Part shown: in pieces, positions 15,032 through 24,281 of the stretch
Layout of the letters: every line of letters starts with the position of its first letter
How positions within the stretch are numbered: the first letter of the stretch is position 1
NCBI GenBank assembly: GCA_947632745.1
Contig: CANRQH010000006.1
Span: forward strand, 1 to 27,867
Direction: 5' to 3'
DNA length: 27,867 nt
Origin: an uncultured Clostridia bacterium
GTDB taxonomy: Bacteria > Bacillota > Clostridia > TANB77 > CAG-508
Position numbers and translations under genes: made by a program
Notes under the pieces: generated by a model
What the model was told of the DNA's origin: nothing
The model's database searches: none
Seen by the model: only the letters and a program-made list of their open reading frames with translations

Positions 15032-15056
15032 GCCGGCGGGGGATCTCCCCGCCGGC
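15032..15056 (+). terminator. GC-rich intrinsic terminator after the antisense ORF
   Basis: GCCGGCGGGG (15032-15041) and CCCCGCCGGC (15047-15056) form a perfect 10-bp all-GC stem with a 5-base loop, then TTGTTTTATTTTA. It lies six bases from the accB stop. It lacks a U-tract on the minus strand, but would still be a strong hairpin in the fatty-acid operon mRNA. Confidence 0.9.
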
Positions 15057-15061
15057 TTGTT

Positions 15062-15523
15062 TTATTTTATTACAAATAGCGGTTTTCCATATTCTACTGG
15101 CTCTCCATCTTTTACAAGGATTTCTTTTATTTCTCCATCAAATTCTGATTCTATTTCATTCATAAGTTTCATTGCTTCTATTATGCAAAGTATATCTCCT
15201 TTTTTTACTGTTTTTCCAACTTCTACATATGGAGCTGAATTTGGAGATGGTTTTGAATAAAATGTTCCAACCATTGGAGATTTTAATATATTTCCATCAC
15301 ATTCATTTTGATCTTTATACGAATTATTTTCTTCATTATTTTCTATTTGCTCTGTGTTTTCTTCTGATACTACACCTTCTAAATTATGTGTTGCATTTAC
15401 TACTTTTTTTTCATCATCTTTTTTCATGCTTATTTTTGTTCCATCTGGAAAATCTATATCTATTGAATTTAATTTTGAATTTCCAAAATCATCCATTAAT
15501 TGTTTTATTTTTTCGTATTCCAT
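15062..15523 (-). CDS. accB: Biotin carboxyl carrier protein
   Basis: The 153-residue BCCP has an N-terminal helical segment (1-40), an acidic Asn/Glu linker (about 45-78) and a C-terminal biotinyl domain (80-153) with IIEAMKLMNEIE; Lys119 is the biotin attachment site, modified by BirA (18816-19379). It carries CO2 between AccC and AccAD. The start at 15523 fits the family but has no ribosome binding site nearby; the strong AAAGGAGG is 34 bases upstream and belongs to a short overlapping reading frame (15489-15551). Confidence 0.95.
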   Translation of the reverse strand: MEYEKIKQLMDDFGNSKLNSIDIDFPDGTKISMKKDDEKKVVNATHNLEGVVSEENTEQIENNEENNSYKDQNECDGNILKSPMVGTFYSKPSPNSAPYVEVGKTVKKGDILCIIEAMKLMNEIESEFDGEIKEILVKDGEPVEYGKPLFVIK

Positions 15524-15551
15524 ATTTTTTTAACTTATGCATTTTTTGCAC
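15489..15551 (-). CDS. Possible leader peptide overlapping the accB start
   Basis: AAAGGAGG stands six to seven bases before a GTG at 15551 that opens a 20-codon frame ending in TGA inside accB. The predicted peptide is Lys-rich. accB itself lacks a Shine-Dalgarno sequence, so its translation may depend on termination-reinitiation from this frame, or on slippage at the A7 tract (accB is in the +1 frame relative to it). This rests only on site spacing. Confidence 0.3.
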   Translation of the reverse strand: MQKMHKLKKYGIRKNKTING

Positions 15552-15612
15552 AAGTATCCTCCTTTCATTATCTTGATACATATTTCCTTTCATTATTTTA
15601 GTAATTTAAAAT

Positions 15613-16854
15613 TTATTCTTCATATTTCTTTATTATAATACTTGCATTATGTCCACCAAATCCTAGTGAGTTTGACATTGCAATATCTATATTTGCTTTT
15701 CTTGGTTCATTTGGTACTATATCTAAATCACATTCTTCATCTTTAACTTTATAATTAATTGTTGGTGGAACTAATGAATTTTGTATTGCTTTTACACATA
15801 TTATAGCTTCTACAGCACCTGCTGCACCTAGCAAATGACCTACATTAGATTTTGTTGAACTTATCATTACTTTTTTGCTTTTTTCTTCTCCTAATGCTGT
15901 TTTTATTGCTTGTGTTTCTAAACTATCATTTAAATGTGTTGAAGTTCCATGTGCATTTATATAATCTATTTGGTCTGGAGTAATTTTTGCATCTTCTATT
16001 GCTCTTATCATAGCTCTAGCTCCACCTTCTCCTTCTGGTGCAGGTGAAGTTATATGATACGCATCAGATGTTGCTCCATATCCAATTATTTCTGCATATA
16101 TTTTTGCGCCTCTTTTTTTTGCGTGCTCCAAATCTTCTAAAACAACCACTCCAGCTCCTTCCCCCATTACAAACCCTGATCTTTCTTTATCAAATGGAAT
16201 GCTTGCTCTATTTGGATCTTCTGCAGTAGATAAGGCCTTCATATTTTCAAATCCTGTTATTCCCATTCCACATATAGAAGCTTCTGAACCTCCTGCAAAA
16301 ATTACATCTTCTGAACCATATTTTATTGTTTTATATGCTTCTCCTATTGCGTTTGTTGATGAGGCACATGCTGAAAGTATTGATATAGACTCACCTTTTA
16401 AACCTAATTCTATTGAAACATTCCCTGCTGGCATATTTGCAATTGACATTGGAATGAACATTGGAGAAACTCTGTTATGACCTTTTGTGAAATTTATTTC
16501 AGTTTGCTCTTCGATTGTTCTTAATCCTGCTATTCCTGAGCTTACAAAAGTTCCTATTCTTTCAAAATTGGTATTTTCTTTAGTTATTCCACTGTCTTTT
16601 AAAGCTTCCCTTGCAGTAATTATTGCTAACTGTGAAGATTTATCAAGTCTTTTTGCTTTTTTTAAGTCAAAATGTTCTTCTACATTGTAGCCTTTTAGTT
16701 CACCTGCAACTTTTGTTTTATAGCTTTCTGTATCAAATTCTGTAATTTTATTAATACCGCATTTTTTTTCTTCTATTGCCTTCCACATTTCCTCTACGGT
16801 ATTTCCTATAGGAGTTATTGCTCCCATTCCTGTAATAACAACTCTTCTTTCCAT
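15613..16854 (-). CDS. fabF: Beta-ketoacyl-[acyl-carrier-protein] synthase II
   Basis: The 413-residue KAS II has the catalytic triad Cys163 (SACASSTNAIGEA), His302 (NAHGTSTHLND) and His340 (KSNVGHLLGAAG), starts RRVVITGMGAITPIG and ends with the usual NSLGFGGHNASII. It performs condensation with malonyl-ACP. AGGAAGGAT precedes ATG 16854. The frame is intact. TGC-GGT occurs near codon 32, but no in-frame CGG. Confidence 0.97.
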   Translation of the reverse strand: MERRVVITGMGAITPIGNTVEEMWKAIEEKKCGINKITEFDTESYKTKVAGELKGYNVEEHFDLKKAKRLDKSSQLAIITAREALKDSGITKENTNFERIGTFVSSGIAGLRTIEEQTEINFTKGHNRVSPMFIPMSIANMPAGNVSIELGLKGESISILSACASSTNAIGEAYKTIKYGSEDVIFAGGSEASICGMGITGFENMKALSTAEDPNRASIPFDKERSGFVMGEGAGVVVLEDLEHAKKRGAKIYAEIIGYGATSDAYHITSPAPEGEGGARAMIRAIEDAKITPDQIDYINAHGTSTHLNDSLETQAIKTALGEEKSKKVMISSTKSNVGHLLGAAGAVEAIICVKAIQNSLVPPTINYKVKDEECDLDIVPNEPRKANIDIAMSNSLGFGGHNASIIIKKYEE

Positions 16855-16949
16855 TTTTTTATCCTTCCTATTGAAATTTTTCTCTTATTTTATGTATATA
16901 ATGTAAAAATATTTATAATGAATACATTATATAGAAAGTTAACACTTTT

Positions 16950-17681
16950 TTACATTAGCATTCCGCCATCTATATTAATTACTTGACCAGTTATGTATGA
17001 GCTATCTTCAGACACTAAAAATTTTACAACATTTGCTACATCTTCTGGTTTTCCCATTCTTTTTAATGGTATGTTTTTTGCAATTTCTTCCTTTATTTCG
17101 TCCTTCAAGCTATCTGTCATACTTGTTTCAATAAATCCAGGTGCTACTGCATTTACTCTTATATTTCTTGATGCTACTTCTTTTGCTAAACTTTTTGTAA
17201 ATCCAATTATTCCTGCCTTTGATGCAGAGTAATTTGTTTGTCCTGCATTTCCTGATATTCCAACTACTGATGATATATTTACAATATTACCTGAACGTGC
17301 TTTCATCATATATGGAATTACATTTTTTGTTACATTAAATGTTCCTACTAAATTTACATCTATTACTTGTTCAAAATCTTCTTTTTTCATTCTCATTATT
17401 AACATGTCTTTTGTAATACCTGCATTGTTTACTAGTACATCAATTGAACCTAAATTATCTACGGTTTCTTTTACAAAATTTTCGCAATCCTCGAAAATTG
17501 ATACGTCTCCTTTTACTGTTAAACACTTAACATTTTCCTGTTCTATTTGTTCTTTTAAATTTTTTAACTCCTCATTTTCTGTTCTGTAATTAATTGCTAT
17601 GTCATATCCATTTTTTGCAAGAGTTAAAGCGATTTGTTTTCCTATTCCTCTTGTTCCACCTGTAACTAAAGCTACTGCCAT
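16950..17681 (-). CDS. fabG: 3-oxoacyl-[acyl-carrier-protein] reductase
   Basis: The 243-residue classical SDR has the TGGTRGIG cofactor loop (7-14), NNAG (85-88) and the catalytic Ser138, Tyr151 and Lys155; it ends with the FabG-type GQVINIDGGML. It reduces 3-oxoacyl-ACP with NADPH. I place the start at ATG 17681, about nine bases after GAAAGG; the ATG at 17690 overlaps that site. About 95 AT-rich bases separate it from fabF. Confidence 0.97.
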   Translation of the reverse strand: MAVALVTGGTRGIGKQIALTLAKNGYDIAINYRTENEELKNLKEQIEQENVKCLTVKGDVSIFEDCENFVKETVDNLGSIDVLVNNAGITKDMLIMRMKKEDFEQVIDVNLVGTFNVTKNVIPYMMKARSGNIVNISSVVGISGNAGQTNYSASKAGIIGFTKSLAKEVASRNIRVNAVAPGFIETSMTDSLKDEIKEEIAKNIPLKRMGKPEDVANVVKFLVSEDSSYITGQVINIDGGMLM

Positions 17682-17766
17682 TTTTATCATCCTTTCTTTT
17701 TTATTTTACAACCTGTTATAATTTTTTATAAAAACTTTACAACTTAATCTATGTTTTGATAATATT

Positions 17767-18700
17767 TTATTTAAAATAATCTACAACTTGCTCTAAAGTT
17801 TGAACATTATTTATATTAAAAATATTTATGTCTTTATCTGTTTTAAGCTTTTTTACAAATCCTGATAAAGTTCTTCCGTGGTCCCACTTCAATAAATGTA
17901 TCTACACCCATATCTAGCATTTTTTCCAATCCTTTAGAAAATTTTACAGGACTTATAATGTGTTTTGCTAAAATATCTTTAATATCATCTGATTTCGAAT
18001 AAACCTCTCCATCTATGTTTCTAACAACATTAGTTTCAAAATCTTTAAATTTTACTTTTTCTAGCTCATTTCTAAAATGTTTAGAGCTTTCTGCTAATTT
18101 TTCTGTATGAAATGGACCTGATGTTTTTAATAGCTTAATTTTTCTTACTCCATATTGTTCAGCTATTGTTTGAAATTCTTTAATTCCTTCTTCATCTCCA
18201 GAAATAACTACTTGACCTGGAGAGTTAAAGTTTACAGCAGATACAAATCCTTTTTTTACTTTTGAACAAATTTCACATACTTTTTCGTCCTCTTCGCCTA
18301 GGACTGCAGCCATTTGCCAATTTCCTTGTGGCACATAATTTTGCATATATTCGCCACGTTTTTGAACTAGCTTTACACCATCTTCAAATGAAATAGCTTT
18401 GCTATATATAAGTGCTGCATATTCGCCTAAGCTTAGCCCACTTGAAACATCAGCTCTTATGTTATGTTTTTCTAATATTGCTAATATAGCTAAACTCATT
18501 GTTAATACTGCAATTTGTGTGTTTTTTGTTTCATTTAATGTTTCTTCTTCTCCTTCAAATGTTAATTTTTCCACATCAACTTGAGTCAAATCTGTAACCT
18601 TTTTATATACATTTCGATATTCTTCAAATTTATCGTATAAATCTTTTCCCATGCCAAGAGATTGCGCCCCTTGACCTGGAAATAAAAATGCTATTTTCAT
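17767..18700 (-). CDS. fabD: Malonyl-CoA:ACP transacylase, frameshifted at CGGA 17878-17875
   Basis: FabD loads malonyl groups onto ACP. The start at ATG 18700 (MKIAFLFPGQGAQ) follows AAGGGGGAG. The nucleophile motif GLSLGEYAAL lies near residue 90, the catalytic His in SGPFHTEKL near residue 200. After codon 274 (CCA of EVGP) there is an extra C, then GGA AGA ACT TTA. Without the C at 17878 the protein continues GRTLSGFVKKLKTDKDIN and ends at 17767 after 310 residues, the usual FabD length, restoring the conserved EVGPGRTLSGF. In zero frame it would end after 15 aberrant residues at 17843. The break lies only 36 codons from the end. Confidence 0.92.
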
Positions 18701-18720
18701 ATTCTCCCCCTTCTTCAATA

Positions 18721-18880
18721 ATTATCCGTTTTCTATTAATTTATAAAATTTGTTATTACCCACTTTTCAAATAATTTATAAAATTTTATTTTCTATTAAT
18801 CGCCTTTCACTTAATCTATAAAATTTTATTTTCTATTAACCATTTTTCAAATAATTCACAAAATCTGTTTATTACTCTTT
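18721..18880. repeat. Degenerate 40-bp tandem repeats at the birA 3' end
   Basis: Four units of about 40 bp (starting near 18721, 18761, 18801 and 18841); the shared core AAATTTTATTTTCTATTAA is identical at 18781 and 18821. The fourth unit is birA coding sequence and the birA stop falls in the third, so the array looks like duplicated birA 3' end between birA and fabD. Confidence 0.7.
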
Positions 18881-19379
18881 CATTATCCACATCTATACCA
18901 AATTCATTTTTTATAGATGAAGCTATATTTTTTATATCTTCTGCAATTTCGTTTTTGTTAGTATTTATTCCAATGCCTATAACTATATACTTAACGATTC
19001 CGGCTTGCACTTTGGTTTCTGTAAGAATTCCTCCAATTTTTTTGTTATTATATACTAAATCATTTGGATGTTTTATTTCTAATTTAATATTATACAAGTC
19101 CTCAAAAGCTTCTACCAAAGTTCTAGCAATTTGAATTGTTATTCCTTCTATTTTTTCTATTTTACAATTAGCTTCTATTACAAAAGAAAATGCTATGTTA
19201 TCTGAAATGTCTGTATGCCAACTTCTTCCATGTGTTCCAATGCCTGCTGTTTGTTTTTTTGCAATAATTAAAGTTCCGTTTTCTATATTATTAGATTCAA
19301 TTCTTCTCCACATTTCTTTTTGAGTAGAATCTATTGTGTCATAAAATACTTTATTTTTACCTAATACTCTTGATTTCAT
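18816..19379 (-). CDS. birA: Biotin--[acetyl-CoA-carboxylase] ligase (class I, no DNA-binding domain)
   Basis: The 187-residue BPL_LplA-fold protein starts FYDTIDSTQKEMWRR and has the biotinyl-AMP loop QTAGIGTHGRSWHT, then the KHPNDLVYNNKKIGGILTE motif (KWPND in most). There is no N-terminal helix-turn-helix, so it should not be a repressor. It biotinylates AccB, encoded four genes downstream. The -10 box of the promoter ends only seven bases before the ATG and there is no Shine-Dalgarno sequence, so the mRNA may be leaderless. The C-terminus is short and ends in a tandem repeat. Confidence 0.9.
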   Translation of the reverse strand: MKSRVLGKNKVFYDTIDSTQKEMWRRIESNNIENGTLIIAKKQTAGIGTHGRSWHTDISDNIAFSFVIEANCKIEKIEGITIQIARTLVEAFEDLYNIKLEIKHPNDLVYNNKKIGGILTETKVQAGIVKYIVIGIGINTNKNEIAEDIKNIASSIKNEFGIDVDNERVINRFCELFEKWLIENKIL

Positions 19380-19386
19380 GTATATA

Positions 19387-19438
19387 TTTATACCACATTT
19401 TTCAAAAAAAATAAATTGTACTGGGAGGTCAGTACAAT
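19387..19438 (-). promoter_or_regulatory. Promoter plus palindromic operator of the birA/fatty-acid operon
   Basis: Minus strand: TATAAA (19387-19392), 17-bp spacer, TTTATT (19410-19415), and directly upstream a perfect 9-bp inverted repeat, ATTGTACTG-GGAGGT-CAGTACAAT on the plus strand (19415-19438). The same module, with TGGGAGGTCAGTA at the same distance from the same -35 and -10 boxes, lies before the acyl-CoA synthetase (26475-26525). This suggests one regulator of lipid genes. The spacing resembles a site for an activator or for a repressor next to -35; the protein is not in the window. Confidence 0.65.
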
Positions 19439-19470
19439 AATGTTTTTTATAATTTTAAATTTTTAGGGCT

Positions 19471-20355
19471 TTAACGACTAAGTTTTTTCTTCTTATTTAA
19501 GGCTTTAATGGCAATAATAATCAAAATTATAGAAATAATTATTCCAACCTCCACAATTACTTTCTTTGAAAATATCTTTTCTATTAGAACTTTTTTTCTT
19601 TCTATTTTGTTTTTTGTATCTTCTACTTTTATTTCATCTTCTTCTTTAATTTCTTCCCTTGCACCAGTTACAAGTAACCTGTGAGTATTTATATACTTTG
19701 GAGTGCAAGTTACAAGTGTTACCAAATCCTCATTTTCTTTTATTTCTAGCAAATCTACTTCATTTGGTTTTACCACGTCTATATTAATTATTCTGTATTT
19801 TAAAAAAATATCTAAATTTCTTATATAAAAAACATCATCTTTTTCTAGCTTATCTAATGAATTAAACAATTCCTTGGTAGCAAGCCCTGAATGTCCAACA
19901 AGGACGGAATGTGTATTTATTCCGCCTGTTGGAAAAGATGTATTTTCTAAATGTCCTATTCCCATTTCTAAAACAGAATTACTTGTGCCTTCATATATTG
20001 GAATATTTATATTTATTTTTGGGATTGTAATATACGATAATATCTCACCTTTAGGATAAAAATTTGCTGTATCCATTTCTTGCTTACTTGCTTCAAGTTC
20101 ATCTTCGCTGTTTTCTTTACTTTTATCTGAATTTACTTCATAACTAGTTTTACTATTATATAACTTTTCATTATATTTTTTCCATTGCTCATTTAATTCA
20201 TTTTTTTCATATTCTTTCATATTGCTTATTTTTTCATCATAATTTGATATCGCAATTGTTTCATTTTTTATTGATATTAATTTGCTTACAAAAGGATATA
20301 AAAGTATTAATACTCCTATTATAAAAATTAAATTTACTAAAATTTTTTTAATCAT
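19471..20355 (-). CDS. Class C (pilus) sortase
   Basis: The 294-residue membrane protein has an N-terminal membrane segment (about 5-24), a helical and acidic linker (about 40-95), the sortase beta-barrel with His155 (VLVGHSG), Cys217 (TLVTCTPKY) and Arg226 (THRLLV), and a second membrane segment near the C-terminus (about 262-284), the class C arrangement. It polymerises pilins by joining the LPxTG threonine to a lysine of the next subunit. It follows the two pilin genes after 36 bases, so it is part of their operon. An obvious DPF/DPW lid motif is not seen (FYPKG occurs instead). Confidence 0.93.
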   Translation of the reverse strand: MIKKILVNLIFIIGVLILLYPFVSKLISIKNETIAISNYDEKISNMKEYEKNELNEQWKKYNEKLYNSKTSYEVNSDKSKENSEDELEASKQEMDTANFYPKGEILSYITIPKININIPIYEGTSNSVLEMGIGHLENTSFPTGGINTHSVLVGHSGLATKELFNSLDKLEKDDVFYIRNLDIFLKYRIINIDVVKPNEVDLLEIKENEDLVTLVTCTPKYINTHRLLVTGAREEIKEEDEIKVEDTKNKIERKKVLIEKIFSKKVIVEVGIIISIILIIIAIKALNKKKKLSR

Positions 20356-20391
20356 TTTTTATTTCCTTTCAAATGCAACATAGTTTAAATA

Positions 20392-22555
20392 TTATTTCTC
20401 CTTAATTGTATTCACTTTTAAAACAAGATTTTTAATAACTAATTTTCTTAAAATTATAGAAATAAAAATTAAAGAAATACCAACAGCTAAATATAATGTT
20501 ATTCCTATTCCTCCAGCATTAGGAAGCACAAGTTTTAATACATTTTTTACTGTAAATTCATGAATAGGTTTATCTTTTGTTACGTCAAATTCTATGGAAT
20601 ATTTTAAATTTTCATATCCTTCAGGTGCCTGTGTTTCAAATATTTCGTATTTACCAGCATATAAATCGTTAAATTCAATTACTCCATTTGCATTTGTTGT
20701 TTTTTCTTCTATAATATCTCCCTTATGATGTATAATTTCTCTTTTTAAATATATATCTTCTTTGGCAACTATTTTAAATTTAGCACCTTCTAATCTTGTC
20801 CCATCTTGATTTGTTTTTATTATTTTAGCATTACCTTTAATTATTTCATGTAATGCAGTTGTAACAGTATTAGAATTCAACGTTCCAGACGGGACATTAT
20901 TCATTATAGTTGTTGAATAGTTTTCAATACTGTCTTTTGATTTTATATATTCAGAAATATCATCTTTAATTTTTGCTGATATTATAAATGTAAATTCTTC
21001 TCTTTTCCATTTTTTAGATTTTAAATATTCAGCATTAAAATTATAACTTACCTCTCCATTTTGAATTTTGGTAATTCCGACATGAACTTGTAATGTCATC
21101 TCCATTATAATCTTTAACTTCTAAATTTATAGAATTAAAATCAAAACACGAAGCTAATGTATCTTTAAACTCAAAACTGTTAAACTCAAAATTATCATTA
21201 TTTATATATGGCATTTTTTGCTTTATAGTATATATAAGGGTTTCAGAAGGATATGCTTCTTTATTATTTACACTTTTTACAGGGTTTGAAATTGAAGCAT
21301 TTAACGAATAAAAATTTACATGATATCCAAAACTAACAGGTGCTGTCCCTAGTGAAAACATATTAAAATTTATACTTTTTTTATTATTATATTCAAAACA
21401 TACAACACTTCTGGTTTCCTTTGAATCACGATCGCTTACTGTTCCCTTAAAGACATTTGTATATATTTTTCCCCCAACTATTTCTTTATCTGATCTTTCA
21501 ATTGCAGTATTTGAATAATAATATGCATTAGATGCTTCATTACTATTGGTAGCTTCTATATGATTTTCTTCTTTATCTAAAGAAGAGACCGTAAAATAAG
21601 CATTGTCTAATGTTATTGGATTTTTTTCCCCGTGATAATAAAAGGAAATATCAAGATTAAATCTATCAAATCCAATATTAAAGAATTCGTCTACGGTAGT
21701 TCTAGTTTCTACTTTTCCATATGGACACCAACTTAAGAAAAAGTCTCTTGTTTCGTTTGTATCTGACGTTGTGTGTAAATCAGAATATACAAATTTAATA
21801 TCAATAGGTTTTCCACCTAGTGTCCCACAATTATTAAACATAACAGTTATAATTTCATCTAAGTTTTGATTATATAATTTACTGGTAAAATATAACATTT
21901 TATGTTGATGTTTAGATTCTATATTTTGAGGATGTGTGCCTACAACTTCAGTCCATATATGGCTTCCCTTATTTTCTACTGTTACTGTTGGCATATTTAT
22001 AAAATTTAAATCTAGTGTATCTAAAATAGATTCTTTAAATAAATATGTTGGTGTAATTGTTTCAGGTGTAGTTATACTCATTGGCATAATTTCCGCTGTT
22101 TCTTGCTTCTCTTCGCTATTTCTTATTAATTCATTGTTTGTTATATTACTTGTTGCTTCATTGCTTGCACTATTTTTCTCATGGCTTGTTGCATCATCGT
22201 TTGAAATATTTTCCTCATTATTATTTATTACTTCATCTCCTGATTCACTTTTGTCAAGCTCTTGAACTGTTTCACTTTTTTCTTCACTATTTGGCTGTGT
22301 TAGATTTAAATCTTCATTTTTATTTTGCTCTTGGCTGTTTTGCTGTGTTGAATTTATATCATCATCTTTTTTGGTATCTTCTTCTAAAATTTCTATTTTA
22401 TTTTCATTGCTTGCATATACTATCAAATTGCTATTTTGAAATAATAATATAAAAATAAAAAATAGAATTAAAATAAATTTTAAAATATTAAATTTCATTC
22501 CTTTATCGCATTGCCTATGTGGCAAACATAAATGAGAAATCTTCCCTTTTTTCAT
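20392..22555 (-). CDS. Large LPXTG-like surface pilin, frameshifted at CGGA 21079-21076
   Basis: The corrected product is about 720 residues: a signal peptide with hydrophobic core FILILFFIFILLF, a long Glu/Asn/Ser-rich acidic spacer (about 50-165), an unrecognised extracellular part, a Cna_B/SpaA-like domain near the end (GAKFKIVAKED..., with YEIFETQAPEGYE as its E-box), then LPNAG, a membrane helix and a Lys-rich tail. The sorting signal is LPNAG, not LPXTG. GGAGGT lies four bases before ATG 22555; a second ATG at the signal peptide proper lies 19 codons on. After codon 492 (TGT) an extra C precedes GGA ATT ACC AAA; omitting the C at 21079 joins DDITSSC to GITKIQNGEVSYNF. The gene follows the backbone pilin by 16 bases. 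Probably a tip or ancillary pilin. Confidence 0.85.
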
Positions 22556-22571
22556 ATTACCTCCATTTTAG

Positions 22572-24281
22572 TTACTTTTCAGAATTCACTTTTTTATTTA
22601 ATTTTATAGCAAGTGCAATAAAACTTGCTCCAATTAATACAAATAAAATAATTCCAATTCCACCTGTATAAGGCAATACAAAACCTTTTTTATTTACTAT
22701 TTTTACAGTATTTGAATTTTCTGTATCTGATGATGTAGATACTTTAACCTCTATTGGTTTAGATAATAAGTTATAATGTTTTTCGTTTCCTTGTGTGTCC
22801 ATATATACTGGAGTTTCTGTTTCTACCACCCAATAAGATGTTTTAGCTACTGATTCTTCGTCTCCATCATTACCATATTTTAAACCTTCAAATATTACAT
22901 TTCCATCTTTGTCTGATATAGCTTCTATATCATGATTTTCAGCATCTTTTACATATACTCCATTTTCTGCATTTTGCTTAGATGTTGCTATTTTAAATTT
23001 CGCACCTTGAAGAGGTACTTCATCTTGGTCAACTTTTTTAATTAAAACTTTTCCTGTATGAACTTCTGCTGAATCTGCTACCGTAGTATATTTTGAATCC
23101 GATGGGCTACCGTCAACATTTATTTTGTCTGTATAAGTTAGAGTTGCTGAATTTTTCAATTCTTCTGAAAATTTTACATCTTTGTTAAATTTGGTTTGAT
23201 AAGTAATTATTGCTTTTTCTAAATTTTGCACATTACTACTTGAAGTATTTAAAATTATTTTTAAAGTTTGATTACTATAATTTACTGTATAATCTGTGTT
23301 TAAAGCTAAATTCTCGATTTTTATTGAATTTTCCACATATTCTACACCTTGTGGTAATAAGTCTGTTATATAATAATTTTTCATTTTTCCTATTATTTTT
23401 GGAATATCTGATGTAATTTTCCATTCTGTAGTTTCTGTGTTAAATTTGCCTGTATGCTTATAGTAATTTCCATCTGAACCTTTAACCTGCTTTTCAAATT
23501 CAGGCTTTTCATTTGTTGCAGTAAATGTAAAACTGGTTTCATCAGCAGATACTGTAAATTCTTTAACATCTGAGCTGTCTAATATATAGCCATCTAAAGT
23601 TTGAATTTCGACTAATCTGTATGTTCCAACTTGAAGCCCTTGAATATTTATTTTTCCTAAGTTGTTTGTTGTAAGTTCTGTATTTTCATATATTTCCCAT
23701 GAATCGTTATTTTTCTTTTGTAATTGCCACACAGTCCCTTCTAATGGAGTTATTCCATCTTTATCGTATTTTGTTAATTCTACATCTCCATAAACTGTGA
23801 TATTTTTAGGTTTTACAGTAACTGCATAATTCCATTCTGTTCCTGTTTCATTTGAACGTGGCAAGTCTATTATAAAACTTTCCATTTTTACAGTTACATT
23901 TTTAGGTGCTTTTGTTTCCATTACAAAATATCTTCCCAAATCTAGATTACTAAATACTGCTTCACCATCCTGATTTGTTGTTTGTACTACAGAATTTAAA
24001 TTTATAGATTTACTTTTTATTTCTTGCTCTAATTGTTTTGTATCTTTTTCAAAATTTGTTTCATCTAACTTATAAATAGTTAGTTCTACATTTTCTAAAG
24101 GTACATCTTCTTGTGATTTTTTGTCTTTACCATATGCGTTTTCATATTCTATTATTTTTAGTGTTGCTTTTCTTGAAGTGTCTATTAAGCTGTTTGTTAC
24201 AGCTAGTACATAATTTTCCATATTTAATAATACTATAATTATTAACATAATTACAGCTACTAATCTTTTTATTTTATTCAT
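22572..24281 (-). CDS. LPXTG backbone pilin (SpaA/SpaH-like)
   Basis: The 569-residue secreted protein has a signal peptide (about 1-27), an N-terminal domain ending in VTVKPKN (the lysine region of the pilin motif), Cna_B-type domains with E-box glutamates (YFVMETKAP, YRLVEIQTLDGY, YWVVETETP), an isopeptide-forming domain (FEKQVKGSDG..., PKIIGKMKNYYITDLLPQGVEY) and a C-terminal LPYTG signal, membrane helix and Lys-rich tail. Such proteins form the covalent pilus shaft via the class C sortase. AGAGGT precedes the ATG. It is the first gene of a three-gene operon and probably uses the promoter at 24430-24456. Confidence 0.92.
   Translation of the reverse strand: MNKIKRLVAVIMLIIIVLLNMENYVLAVTNSLIDTSRKATLKIIEYENAYGKDKKSQEDVPLENVELTIYKLDETNFEKDTKQLEQEIKSKSINLNSVVQTTNQDGEAVFSNLDLGRYFVMETKAPKNVTVKMESFIIDLPRSNETGTEWNYAVTVKPKNITVYGDVELTKYDKDGITPLEGTVWQLQKKNNDSWEIYENTELTTNNLGKINIQGLQVGTYRLVEIQTLDGYILDSSDVKEFTVSADETSFTFTATNEKPEFEKQVKGSDGNYYKHTGKFNTETTEWKITSDIPKIIGKMKNYYITDLLPQGVEYVENSIKIENLALNTDYTVNYSNQTLKIILNTSSSNVQNLEKAIITYQTKFNKDVKFSEELKNSATLTYTDKINVDGSPSDSKYTTVADSAEVHTGKVLIKKVDQDEVPLQGAKFKIATSKQNAENGVYVKDAENHDIEAISDKDGNVIFEGLKYGNDGDEESVAKTSYWVVETETPVYMDTQGNEKHYNLLSKPIEVKVSTSSDTENSNTVKIVNKKGFVLPYTGGIGIILFVLIGASFIALAIKLNKKVNSEK

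Noticed and set aside
16855..16949. Possible internal promoter or palindrome between fabG and fabF
   Set aside because: The sequence is so AT-rich that -10-like hexamers occur by chance; no convincing -35 or symmetry was found.
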